This document shows positions 1-6,498 of a stretch of 9,269 nucleotides of DNA, piece after piece. Source of the stretch: Prevotella sp. UBA4341 (GTDB lineage Bacteria; Bacteroidota; Bacteroidia; Bacteroidales; Bacteroidaceae); NCBI GenBank assembly GCA_002393705.1, contig DGTH01000004.1, positions 1-9,269 on the forward strand. Reading direction: 5' to 3'. Below the pieces are notes generated by a model. The model searched no databases. It saw nothing but the letters and a program-made list of their open reading frames with translations, and was not told the DNA's origin. Each line of letters opens with the position of its first letter. The stretch's first letter is position 1. The position numbers were made by a program, and so were the translations under genes.

Positions 1-2
1 TC

Positions 3-1775
3 TATGCCTTCACCGACTGCGAGGTGAGCATCTCGCCCAACTGCTGTGTCATCGACGACCGCAAGCCTTGTTTCCTCACGGTCAGCGAAGTTCTACAGCG
101 CTCTGTCGACAACACAAAAGAACTCTTGCGCAAAGAACTGCTCATACGTCGGGGCGAGTTAATGGAAGCCCTTCACTTTGCATCACTCGAGCGTATCTTC
201 ATAGAAGAACGCATATATAAAGGCAAACCATTCGAGAATGCCAACAGCACCGACGAGCTGTGCAACTACATCGACGAGCGTCTGACGCCATTCTACCCTC
301 AGTTTGTACGTGAGGTAACCAAGGACGACATACTCCGCCTTCTGGAAATTAAGATGCAGCGCATAGCCAAATTCAACAAGGACAAGGCCGACGAAGCCAT
401 AGCCCGCATGAAAGAGGAAATAGCCAACATCGACCGCGACTTGGCCAACATGATAGAAGTGACCGTTGAATGGTTCCAGTTTATACAAGAGAAGTATGGC
501 AAAGACCATCCACGCCTTACCGAAATCCGCAGCTTTGACAGCATCGAAGCCTCAAAAGTCGTAGAAGCCAACCAAAAGCTCTATATAAACCGTGAGGAAG
601 GCTTTATAGGCACCTCTCTGAAGAAGGATGAGTTTGTCTGCAACTGTTCTGACATCGACGACGTCATCATCTTCTACCGCGACGGAAAGTTCAAGGTAGT
701 ACGCGTGGCCGACAAGCTTTTCGTCGGCAAGAACATCCTCTGGCTCGGCATTTATAAGAAGAACGACCAGCGCACCATCTACAATGTGGTCTATCGCGCC
801 GGCAAGAAGGGTCCATACTTCATCAAGCGCTTTAACGTGCCCGCCATTACCCGCGACCGCGAGTACGACATCACCACGGGCGAGGAGGGCTCGCGCATCA
901 TCTACTTCACCGCCAACCCCAACGGCGAGGCCGAGATCATCAAAGTGACGCTCGACCCCAACTCCGTGAGCCGCAGGCAGAGTGCCTTCCTGGAGCGAGA
1001 CTTCGCCACCGTCATGATCAAGGGGCGTGCCGCGCGCGGCATCACGCTGACAAAGAAGCCCGTACACCGCATCGGACTGAAGAGCCACGGCCACTCTACA
1101 CTGGGAGGCCGGCAGGTATGGTACGACCCCGACGTCAACCGACTGAACTACGACGAGCACGGACGGCTGCTGGGCGAGTTCTTCGACGGCGACCAGCTGC
1201 TCGTCATCCTGAGCAACGGCGAGTACTACCTGACGAACTTCGACGTGAACAACCACTTCGAGGACAACCTGCGCATCATTGAGAAGTACGACGCCAACAA
1301 GGTGTGGACAGCCGTGCTCTACGATGCCGACAACGACAACTACCCCTACATCAAGCGGTTCCTCCTGGAGGCATCGAAGAAGAAGCAGACCTACATGGGC
1401 GAGAATGCCGACTCACGCGAGCTGCTGCTCACCGACACGGTCTATCCGCGCCTGCTCGTCACCTTCGGCGGTGCCGATGCCGTGCGTCCGCCCCTGGAGA
1501 TTGATGCCGAACAGTTCATCACCGTCAAGGGCTTCAAGGCCAAAGGCAAGCGGCTCACCACCTTCTGCATTGACCACATCGAGGAGCTGGAGCCGCTCCG
1601 CTTCCCGGAGCCCGAAGCCCCTGAAGCCCCCACAGCGCCCAGCGGTTTCCCCGCTGAGCCCACCGAAGCCCCCACAGCACCCAGTGGTTTCACCGCCCCT
1701 GACACAGCGCTCAGCGGTTCCCCTGCAGAGCCCCCCACGGAGCCCCTCCAGTTAGACCTCTTCCCCGATGAATAG
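3..1775 (+). CDS. parC: DNA topoisomerase IV subunit A (ParC-like), 5'-truncated
   Basis: C-terminal 590 residues of the DNA-cleaving A subunit of a type II topoisomerase, which with ParE relaxes and decatenates DNA in the cytoplasm. The frame is open from base 3 (Y-A-F-T-D-C-E...), so the true start and the active-site tyrosine lie outside the window; the GTG at 24 is not the start. Visible first is the segment containing ISPNCCVI, then a long charged helical region (visible residues about 105-150) as expected for the coiled-coil gate, then a beta-rich C-terminal domain with repeated strand motifs and a KGFKAKGKRLTTF segment. I see no GyrA box (QRRGGKG), which favours ParC over GyrA. The last ~55 residues are a Pro/Ala/Glu-rich repeated linker ending in QLDLFPDE. 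The stop overlaps the next gene by 8 bases. Codon use changes inside the gene: ATA and TTA codons occur before about 840 and are nearly absent after it. Bacteroidetes copies are often annotated loosely as gyrase/topoisomerase IV subunit A. Confidence 0.9.
   Translation, partial: YAFTDCEVSISPNCCVIDDRKPCFLTVSEVLQRSVDNTKELLRKELLIRRGELMEALHFASLERIFIEERIYKGKPFENANSTDELCNYIDERLTPFYPQFVREVTKDDILRLLEIKMQRIAKFNKDKADEAIARMKEEIANIDRDLANMIEVTVEWFQFIQEKYGKDHPRLTEIRSFDSIEASKVVEANQKLYINREEGFIGTSLKKDEFVCNCSDIDDVIIFYRDGKFKVVRVADKLFVGKNILWLGIYKKNDQRTIYNVVYRAGKKGPYFIKRFNVPAITRDREYDITTGEEGSRIIYFTANPNGEAEIIKVTLDPNSVSRRQSAFLERDFATVMIKGRAARGITLTKKPVHRIGLKSHGHSTLGGRQVWYDPDVNRLNYDEHGRLLGEFFDGDQLLVILSNGEYYLTNFDVNNHFEDNLRIIEKYDANKVWTAVLYDADNDNYPYIKRFLLEASKKKQTYMGENADSRELLLTDTVYPRLLVTFGGADAVRPPLEIDAEQFITVKGFKAKGKRLTTFCIDHIEELEPLRFPEPEAPEAPTAPSGFPAEPTEAPTAPSGFTAPDTALSGSPAEPPTEPLQLDLFPDE
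1623..1735 (+). repeat. In-frame repeats encoding the Pro-rich ParC tail
   Basis: A 42-bp unit at 1623-1664 (encoding EAPTAPSGFPAEPT) is followed by a close copy from 1665. A shorter, more diverged third piece (encoding TALSGSPAEP) starts near 1703, about 30 bp on. All spacings are multiples of three, so copy-number change would alter linker length without breaking the frame. The encoded sequence is low-complexity and probably disordered. It separates the topoisomerase C-terminal domain from the terminal QLDLF peptide. Confidence 0.75.
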
Positions 1776-2568
1776 GCATCTTATCATACTGGCCTTGGCG
1801 TTCTGCGTCTGCACCCTGCAGGCGCAGAATGACTCCCTGCGGCGCACCACCACGAGCTACCAGTTAGGCGTAGGCGGCAGCCACGTGCTCGACACTTACC
1901 TCTCGCAGGAAAAGTTCAGTGGGCTCGCCTTTACGCTGCTCATCACCACCGAGCGCGAACGTCCAGCCTCATCCTGGACTACACTCATGGAGCACCAGCT
2001 GAACCTCTCAACCCTCAACGACCGCACTAACACGCAGAGCGAGCTGCAGGGCGACTACTCATTCTACTACGGACGGCTCTACCGATGGCAGTTTGCCCAC
2101 GAGTGGAAACTGCAGGCTGGCGGCATGCTCAACGCCAACGCGGGCTTCATCTACAACACCGGCAACAGCAACAACCCCGCACAGGCCCGACTCTCGGCCA
2201 TGCTCATGCCCACGGCCACCGTGAGCAAGGACTTCAGACTCTTCGACCGCCACCTGCGACTGCGCTACGAGGTGCAGCTGCCCCTCGTGGGTATCATGTT
2301 CAGCCCAAACTACGGACAGTCGTACTACGAAATCTTCAACCGAGGCAACTACGACCATAACGCCGTGCCCACCACGTTCGTCTCGGCACCCTCGTTCCGC
2401 CAGCAGCTCACGCTGCACTATAGCCTGACCCCGCTGACCACGCTGACCTTGGGCTACTTAGGCGACTACCAGCAGGCTAACGTCAACAACCTGAAGAGCC
2501 ACATCTACGCCCACCGTTTCATGATTGGCTTCATCCGACAATTCAGCATCATCCCCCACCGACTATGA
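1768..2568 (+). CDS. DUF3316-like secreted protein, probable outer-membrane beta-barrel
   Basis: 266-residue exported protein of unknown function. Residues 1-19 form a signal peptide (MNRHL, hydrophobic core, then LQA) with likely cleavage between A19 and Q20. The mature part is rich in aromatic residues, alternates hydrophobic and polar residues in strand-like stretches (WQFAHEWKLQAG, LRLRYEVQLPL, LTLHYSL) and has polar loops such as NTGNSNNPAQ. This pattern, with no other membrane helix, suggests a small outer-membrane beta-barrel. Its overall look matches the Bacteroidetes DUF3316 family, recalled from general features and not from a search. ATG at 1768 is chosen because it gives a complete signal peptide and overlaps the upstream stop (ATGAATAG). 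No Shine-Dalgarno-like sequence precedes it, so translation is probably coupled to parC. Its end overlaps the next gene by 4 bases. Confidence 0.75.
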   Translation: MNRHLIILALAFCVCTLQAQNDSLRRTTTSYQLGVGGSHVLDTYLSQEKFSGLAFTLLITTERERPASSWTTLMEHQLNLSTLNDRTNTQSELQGDYSFYYGRLYRWQFAHEWKLQAGGMLNANAGFIYNTGNSNNPAQARLSAMLMPTATVSKDFRLFDRHLRLRYEVQLPLVGIMFSPNYGQSYYEIFNRGNYDHNAVPTTFVSAPSFRQQLTLHYSLTPLTTLTLGYLGDYQQANVNNLKSHIYAHRFMIGFIRQFSIIPHRL

Positions 2569-3593
2569 ACTCTATTAAATCTATAGTAACTATAGTAACT
2601 ATAGCAACTATAGCAACTATAGCCTCCCTCACCTCCTGCATCAACGAAGACGAACAGCCCAACACCCGGCAGGGGAACTTCGAGGCCCTCTGGCGCATCA
2701 TGGACGAGCACTACTGCTTCTTCGACTACAAGCAGCAGGAGTACGGGCTTGACTGGCAGGAGGTGTATCATAAGTATAAGGTGCGCATCAATGAGGACAT
2801 GACCAACACCCAGTTCTTCGAAGTACTCAGCAACATGCTCGCCGAGCTGAAGGACGGCCACGTCAACCTCTCGGCCAGCTACGACTACGCCCGCTACTGG
2901 AGCTGGCAGGAGGAGCACCCCCAGAATTTTAGCGACTCGCTCGAGCGCAAGTACTTAGGCACCGACTACCGCATAGCCGCCGGACTGCGCTACCGCCGGC
3001 TCGACGACAACATTGGCTACCTGCGCTACCCGTCGTTCCAGAGCGGCTTCGGCGACGGCAATCTTGACGACGTGCTCTCCTACTTCCAACTCTGTCGCGG
3101 ACTCATCATCGACATCCGTAACAACGGCGGCGGCACGCTGACCTACGCCGAGCGGCTGGCGGCTCGCTTTACCGACGAGCGCATCCTCGTGGGCTACATG
3201 CAGCACAAGACGGGCAAGGGCCACAACGACTTCTCCAGTCTGGAGCCCCAGTACCTCGAGACGTCGTCGCGTCTGCGCTGGCATAAGCCGGTCTGCGTGC
3301 TCACCAACCGGGGCGTCTTCAGCTCGGCCAACGAGTTTACCATGTATATGAAGGCCATTCCGGGCGTCATGATAGTGGGCGACCGCACGGGCGGCGGAGC
3401 CGGCATGCCGTTCTCGTCGAGCTTGCCCAACGGCTGGGGCGTGCGTTTCTCGGCCTGCCCCATGTACGACGCAGAGCACCAGAGCACGGAGTTCGGCATC
3501 GAGCCCGACTACTACGTGAGCCTCACCGAGGAGGACTTTCGGCGCGGAAAGGACACGATAATAGAGTTTGCACGAAAACTTTTGGTGCAATAA
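2565..3593 (+). CDS. S41 family peptidase, tricorn-like, predicted surface lipoprotein
   Basis: 342-residue serine protease anchored in the envelope. Residues 1-25 are a lipoprotein signal with lipobox L22-T-S-C25. The acidic residues just after the cysteine (I-N-E-D-E) resemble the Bacteroidetes lipoprotein export signal, suggesting surface display. Residues 38-100 match the helical N-terminal region of this family and end in ELKDGHV, with H99 the likely catalytic histidine. IIDIRNNGGG (181-190) is the typical core motif, and GVFSSANEF carries the probable nucleophile S254. Where CtpA/Prc enzymes have the catalytic lysine (GKG), this protein has TGGGAG (275-280), so it fits the Ser-His-Glu tricorn/IRBP-like branch; E309 before FGIEPD is a candidate third residue. 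I see no PDZ domain. The start codon lies in an ATGA overlap with the upstream gene, implying coupled translation. The substrate cannot be told from sequence. Confidence 0.87.
   Translation: MNSIKSIVTIVTIATIATIASLTSCINEDEQPNTRQGNFEALWRIMDEHYCFFDYKQQEYGLDWQEVYHKYKVRINEDMTNTQFFEVLSNMLAELKDGHVNLSASYDYARYWSWQEEHPQNFSDSLERKYLGTDYRIAAGLRYRRLDDNIGYLRYPSFQSGFGDGNLDDVLSYFQLCRGLIIDIRNNGGGTLTYAERLAARFTDERILVGYMQHKTGKGHNDFSSLEPQYLETSSRLRWHKPVCVLTNRGVFSSANEFTMYMKAIPGVMIVGDRTGGGAGMPFSSSLPNGWGVRFSACPMYDAEHQSTEFGIEPDYYVSLTEEDFRRGKDTIIEFARKLLVQ
2581..2625 (+). repeat. 9-bp microsatellite encoding the signal-peptide core
   Basis: Five consecutive 9-bp units: ctatagtaa twice (2581, 2590), ctatagcaa twice (2599, 2608) and a degenerate ctatagcct (2617). 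The tract encodes I-V-T, I-V-T, I-A-T, I-A-T, I-A, which is the hydrophobic core of the S41 lipoprotein signal. It is strikingly AT-rich inside a GC-rich gene. Gain or loss of units keeps the frame and changes only the length of the hydrophobic core. Confidence 0.9.
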
Positions 3594-3625
3594 TTTGGTA
3601 GTTTGATAAAAAAGCCTTACCTTTG
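3594..3625 (+). promoter_or_regulatory. Bacteroidetes-type promoter for the tRNA genes
   Basis: TTTG at 3594-3597 and TACCTTTG at 3618-3625 match the Bacteroidetes -33 (TTTG) and -7 (TAnnTTTG) boxes with a 20-base spacer. The start of transcription should fall near 3630-3632, only a few bases before the tRNA-Leu at 3638. The -33 box begins right after the TAA stop of the S41 gene (3591-3593). Confidence 0.78.
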
Positions 3626-3629
3626 CACC

Positions 3630-3734
3630 CGAATCAGGCGCTAGTGGCGGAATTGGCAGACGCGCCAGACTTAGGATCTGGTGTCTTACGACGTGTAGGT
3701 TCGAGTCCTATCTGGCGCACGATGCACTGATTCG
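3630..3734 (+). other. 8-bp inverted repeat bracketing tRNA-Leu
   Basis: CGAATCAG at 3630-3637 directly abuts the 5' end of the tRNA-Leu, and its exact reverse complement CTGATTCG lies at 3727-3734 in the spacer before tRNA-Val. In the precursor RNA the two arms could pair and extend the acceptor stem across a 7-base bulge (3720-3726). The left arm coincides with the predicted transcription start. A processing or stability role is inference; chance is possible. Confidence 0.5.
3638..3719 (+). tRNA. tRNA-Leu, anticodon UAG
   Basis: Complete 82-base class II tRNA reading CUN leucine codons. The acceptor arms GCGCTAG (3638-3644) and CTGGCGC (3712-3718) pair with one T-G wobble. The anticodon stem 3665-3669/3677-3681 encloses the loop CTTAGGA with anticodon TAG at 3672-3674. 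A long variable arm with a small stem (GTC/GAC) at 3682-3694 and a T-loop TTCGAGT at 3700-3706 support the call. The discriminator base is A3719. CCA is not encoded. Confidence 0.96.
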
Positions 3735-3740
3735 AGAACT

Positions 3741-3814
3741 GTTGGCATAGCTCAGCTGGTTAGAGTATCACCTTGACATGGTGGGGGTCGCTGGTTCGAA
3801 TCCAGCTGTCAACA
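3741..3814 (+). tRNA. tRNA-Val, anticodon GAC
   Basis: Complete 74-base tRNA decoding GUC and GUU. The acceptor arms GTTGGCA (3741-3747) and TGTCAAC (3807-3813) pair with one G-T wobble. The D-arm region reads AGCTCAGCTGGTTAGAG. The anticodon loop TTGACAT (3773-3779) carries GAC at 3775-3777. The T-arm GCTGG-TTCGAAT-CCAGC is perfect. The discriminator is A3814 and no CCA is encoded. It lies 21 bases after tRNA-Leu with no separate promoter visible, so the two are probably cotranscribed. Confidence 0.96.
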
Positions 3815-3824
3815 CAAAGAAGAA

Positions 3825-3860
3825 CAAGAAGTGCTGGTGTTAACGCACCAGCACTTCTTG
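3825..3860. terminator. 15-bp perfect hairpin between convergent units
   Basis: CAAGAAGTGCTGGTG (3825-3839) and CACCAGCACTTCTTG (3846-3860) form a perfect 15-bp stem with the 6-base loop TTAACG. It lies 10 bases after tRNA-Val and 38 bases after the end of the M6 protease gene on the other strand. The tail read on the - strand is T-rich (TTCTTCTTTG), a better intrinsic-terminator tail than the + strand tail (TATTACAATA). It probably stops the protease transcript and may also stop the tRNA transcript. Confidence 0.8.
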
Positions 3861-3898
3861 TATTACAATACCCGGTTCAAGGAACTTTCTTCATATCT

Positions 3899-6493
3899 TT
3901 ACTTCACATATACTTTTCGTCCGTTATGGATGAGCACACCCTTCGTGCCGGGAGCCACGCGGCGGCCCTGCAGGTCGTAGAACACGCCGACAGCCTCAGC
4001 GACGCTCACCTCGTTGACACCAGTCGCATCAGGATCGGGGTCTGGTTCGGGGACGGGTGTTACCTGTTCAGTCTCCATGACACTGCCGAGAAGATATATC
4101 TCATCGACCAGTTCGCCGCCCACATCGTCAGTACCATAGAGGCCGACGACGTCGAACGTCTTGCCCTCTACGTCAGTGGGCAGCTTGACACCGCTGACGC
4201 GGAAGTAGTTCCACAGGCGGGCACGCTTGTCGCCGCTGACCACCCAGAAGCCGTTGCCAGTCTCAATGGTCACGCCCTTTAGCAGTACGTATTCGCCGTA
4301 GTCGCTGGCGGTCAGTTCCTCGAAGGCTACCTCGCGGGGCAGCACTTCTTCAACCTCGCTGAAGGTCAGCTCGTCTTTGCTGGTCAGTCCGCTGATGGGC
4401 ACGGCCTGCACCATGCCAGCCTCGACCGACACCTTGGCAAAGAGCGTACCGTTGAGCACTTGGTTTCGCTTGAGCGTGAAACCGATGTTGTTGAACACAA
4501 TGGGCCCCGTGGCGTCGCGCAGGTAGGCCACCTTTTTGTTGACGTAGAGCACCTCAGCATCGGTCAGCTGCAGGAGCACCTCGTCATCGACGTCAAGGGT
4601 CTTGAACTCACTTACCTCGACGGGTGTCAGTTCCTCGACGGTCAGCTGGCAGGAAGCAGAAAGACCGTTCTCTGCCATGACGGTAATGGTGCAGGTGCCG
4701 GCACTCAGGCCCGTCACTAAACCCGCAGCATCGACAGTGGCCACGGCCTCGTCGCTCGACGTCCACGTCAACTCGGCATCCACGTAGTCAGGCACGAGGG
4801 TGGCGGTGAGCAGAGCGGGCAAACCAACTTGCACGCTGAAGGTTTCGGGGAGCTGCAGGTCGGTGAGGATGAAGGTATTGACAATGTCGAAGACGATAGT
4901 ACCGTCGGCCTGCATGGAGATGTTCTTCAGCCCCCACTTCGTATTCTTGCCTCCCCAGCTCTTGAGGCTGGCAGGCGAAGTGGCACTGTGCAGTTCGGTG
5001 ACGCCACCCCGACCGGGGAAGACATCCCACGAGGTACCGCTGTGGCCGCTGCCGCCGGCACGTACCATTTCGTAGTAGTTATGCTGGGGGTTGGCATTGA
5101 CGGTGTTGCCTCCGTAGCCACCCATGTCCCAGACGCTCTGGCTGGTAAAATCGACGCGGTGCACCAGCATGCCGCTGCCGGGCAGGTAGGCATCCCACTT
5201 GAAGTCGGACTTCTGGCGGTTCTCGAAAAGGAAGAACTCGTTCTCGACCGCCGAGTTGATGCGGAAACCCTGCTCGCTGCTGAAGAGGGGCTGCAGTTCG
5301 TAGGCCCCCTCGGCCTCGATGAGCGCCGGCTCGTCCATGAAGCCTACGGAGTAACGCTCGTAGAGCGAATAACCCACGGGGGTGTGGGAGTCGTTCTCGT
5401 AGCTGCCGCCGGCCATGACCGACCAGACGCCCGGATGGTTGCTCTCGCCCCCACTCTTTTCGTAGTCGGTATCGTAGAAGTCGGGCAATCCGAGCACGTG
5501 GCTGAACTCATGGCAGATGGTTCCGATGCCGTCAAGCTGGACGGTATAGGGATAGCTGGTGTAGCCGGACAGCTCGGTCGAGCTGGCATAGTCGTAGATG
5601 ATGGTATTGTCCTTCACGAGATAGTCCCACGTAGAGGGGTCATAAACCGCGCTGCGGTGGGGCCACCAGAGGTCGTCATCGTTACCGCTATAATTGGCAC
5701 CGTTGCCAGCCACGATGAAGAAGACCAGATCGACAAAGCCGTCGCCGTCGCCGTCATACTGGCTGAAATCGACATCGGCATCGGCCTGCTCCAGGGCATC
5801 GTTCAGAATGTTGATGCCTTCGTTACTACCGTCGTACTGACTATAGCCGACGGTGTAGGGGCCGGCCACGTCGAACTGCGGCTGGAAGCGGCCGTTGGAG
5901 TTGTCTGAGAAGTAGTCGCGCACGCTGCCCGTACAATCGACCCACTGACCGTTAGTCTTCTGGTAGCCGGTGTAGCCCTCCTGGTTGACCATGTCGTTGA
6001 CGTAGTCGGCATAGTCAGCGCGCGAGAAATCCCTGTCGTTATAAGCCACGAGGACTATCAGGCCACGGAAGTTGTTGTAGTCGTACTGTTGGGCACGACG
6101 GGCAGCGAGCGTCTGCTTCTGGCGCTTCTGCATGGCACGCTTCATGCGCTGCTGCGGCTCGTCCATGGCGGGAGCCTGATACTTCTGCTGCGTCAGCAGG
6201 TAGGCCTGTTCAGCGGCTTGTCGTTCCGCGACGTTGTGAGCCACGTGCTGCGTAGCCCGCAGGCGACGGCCCTCCAACTCGGCATAGACATAGAAGCCCT
6301 GCGCATTACGAACCACGGAGTAGCCATCCTCGGTGGTGTTGAAGTGTAGCCACTCGTCGCCCACGAGTCGGAGCGTGAGCAGGGAGCCGTCGGGTTGTTG
6401 CACCTGTATGGTTCCCGGGTGTGCCGGCACGGCCATCGTGCTCACCACGAGCAGAAGCTGAAGCCAGCACACCGTAATTAACCGTTTTACCAT
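3899..6493 (-). CDS. Secreted M6-family metalloprotease with Big_2 and two OB-like units
   Basis: 864-residue exported zinc protease. The signal peptide ends near A21 or A24 (VPA before HPG). Residues 25-100 are the N-terminal region typical of M6 proteins (QQPDGS, DGYSV). The catalytic domain spans about 140-540: a Ca-type loop D247-G-D-G-D-G-F-V-D255, the zinc motif HEFSHVLGLPD (H328, E329, H332, D338) and a Met-turn-like WSVMAGG (357-363). Residues 543-619 match a Big_2 Ig-like domain (WTSSDEAVATVD...GLSAGTCTITV). Residues 626-702 and 718-804 look like two OB-fold-type units (LLQLTDAEVLYVN...AYLRDATG; VLLKGVTIE...GFWVVSGD). An acidic-proline linker (PVPEPDPDPD) leads to a C-terminal tail (GRRVAPGTKGVLIHNGRKVYVK in part) resembling Prevotella secretion or sorting tails. 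The gene starts 5 bases after the stop of its paralogue, so it is probably cotranscribed with it. The tail is the only hint of a type IX-like export route; substrates are unknown. Confidence 0.9.
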   Translation of the reverse strand: MVKRLITVCWLQLLLVVSTMAVPAHPGTIQVQQPDGSLLTLRLVGDEWLHFNTTEDGYSVVRNAQGFYVYAELEGRRLRATQHVAHNVAERQAAEQAYLLTQQKYQAPAMDEPQQRMKRAMQKRQKQTLAARRAQQYDYNNFRGLIVLVAYNDRDFSRADYADYVNDMVNQEGYTGYQKTNGQWVDCTGSVRDYFSDNSNGRFQPQFDVAGPYTVGYSQYDGSNEGINILNDALEQADADVDFSQYDGDGDGFVDLVFFIVAGNGANYSGNDDDLWWPHRSAVYDPSTWDYLVKDNTIIYDYASSTELSGYTSYPYTVQLDGIGTICHEFSHVLGLPDFYDTDYEKSGGESNHPGVWSVMAGGSYENDSHTPVGYSLYERYSVGFMDEPALIEAEGAYELQPLFSSEQGFRINSAVENEFFLFENRQKSDFKWDAYLPGSGMLVHRVDFTSQSVWDMGGYGGNTVNANPQHNYYEMVRAGGSGHSGTSWDVFPGRGGVTELHSATSPASLKSWGGKNTKWGLKNISMQADGTIVFDIVNTFILTDLQLPETFSVQVGLPALLTATLVPDYVDAELTWTSSDEAVATVDAAGLVTGLSAGTCTITVMAENGLSASCQLTVEELTPVEVSEFKTLDVDDEVLLQLTDAEVLYVNKKVAYLRDATGPIVFNNIGFTLKRNQVLNGTLFAKVSVEAGMVQAVPISGLTSKDELTFSEVEEVLPREVAFEELTASDYGEYVLLKGVTIETGNGFWVVSGDKRARLWNYFRVSGVKLPTDVEGKTFDVVGLYGTDDVGGELVDEIYLLGSVMETEQVTPVPEPDPDPDATGVNEVSVAEAVGVFYDLQGRRVAPGTKGVLIHNGRKVYVK

Positions 6494-6498
6494 TTACC

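Noticed and set aside
552..1256. Open frame on the - strand inside parC
   Set aside because: Antisense shadow; no start context or domain, and the sense frame is a conserved enzyme.
2505..2918. - strand frame reading the 9-bp repeat as a Tyr/Ser/Cys repeat
   Set aside because: The sense reading gives a proper lipoprotein signal and the family matches; the antisense product is only a by-product of the repeat.
4829..5908. 359-codon open frame on the + strand opposite the second M6 protease
   Set aside because: Same low-complexity V/A/G-rich shadow composition over the conserved catalytic region of the protease.
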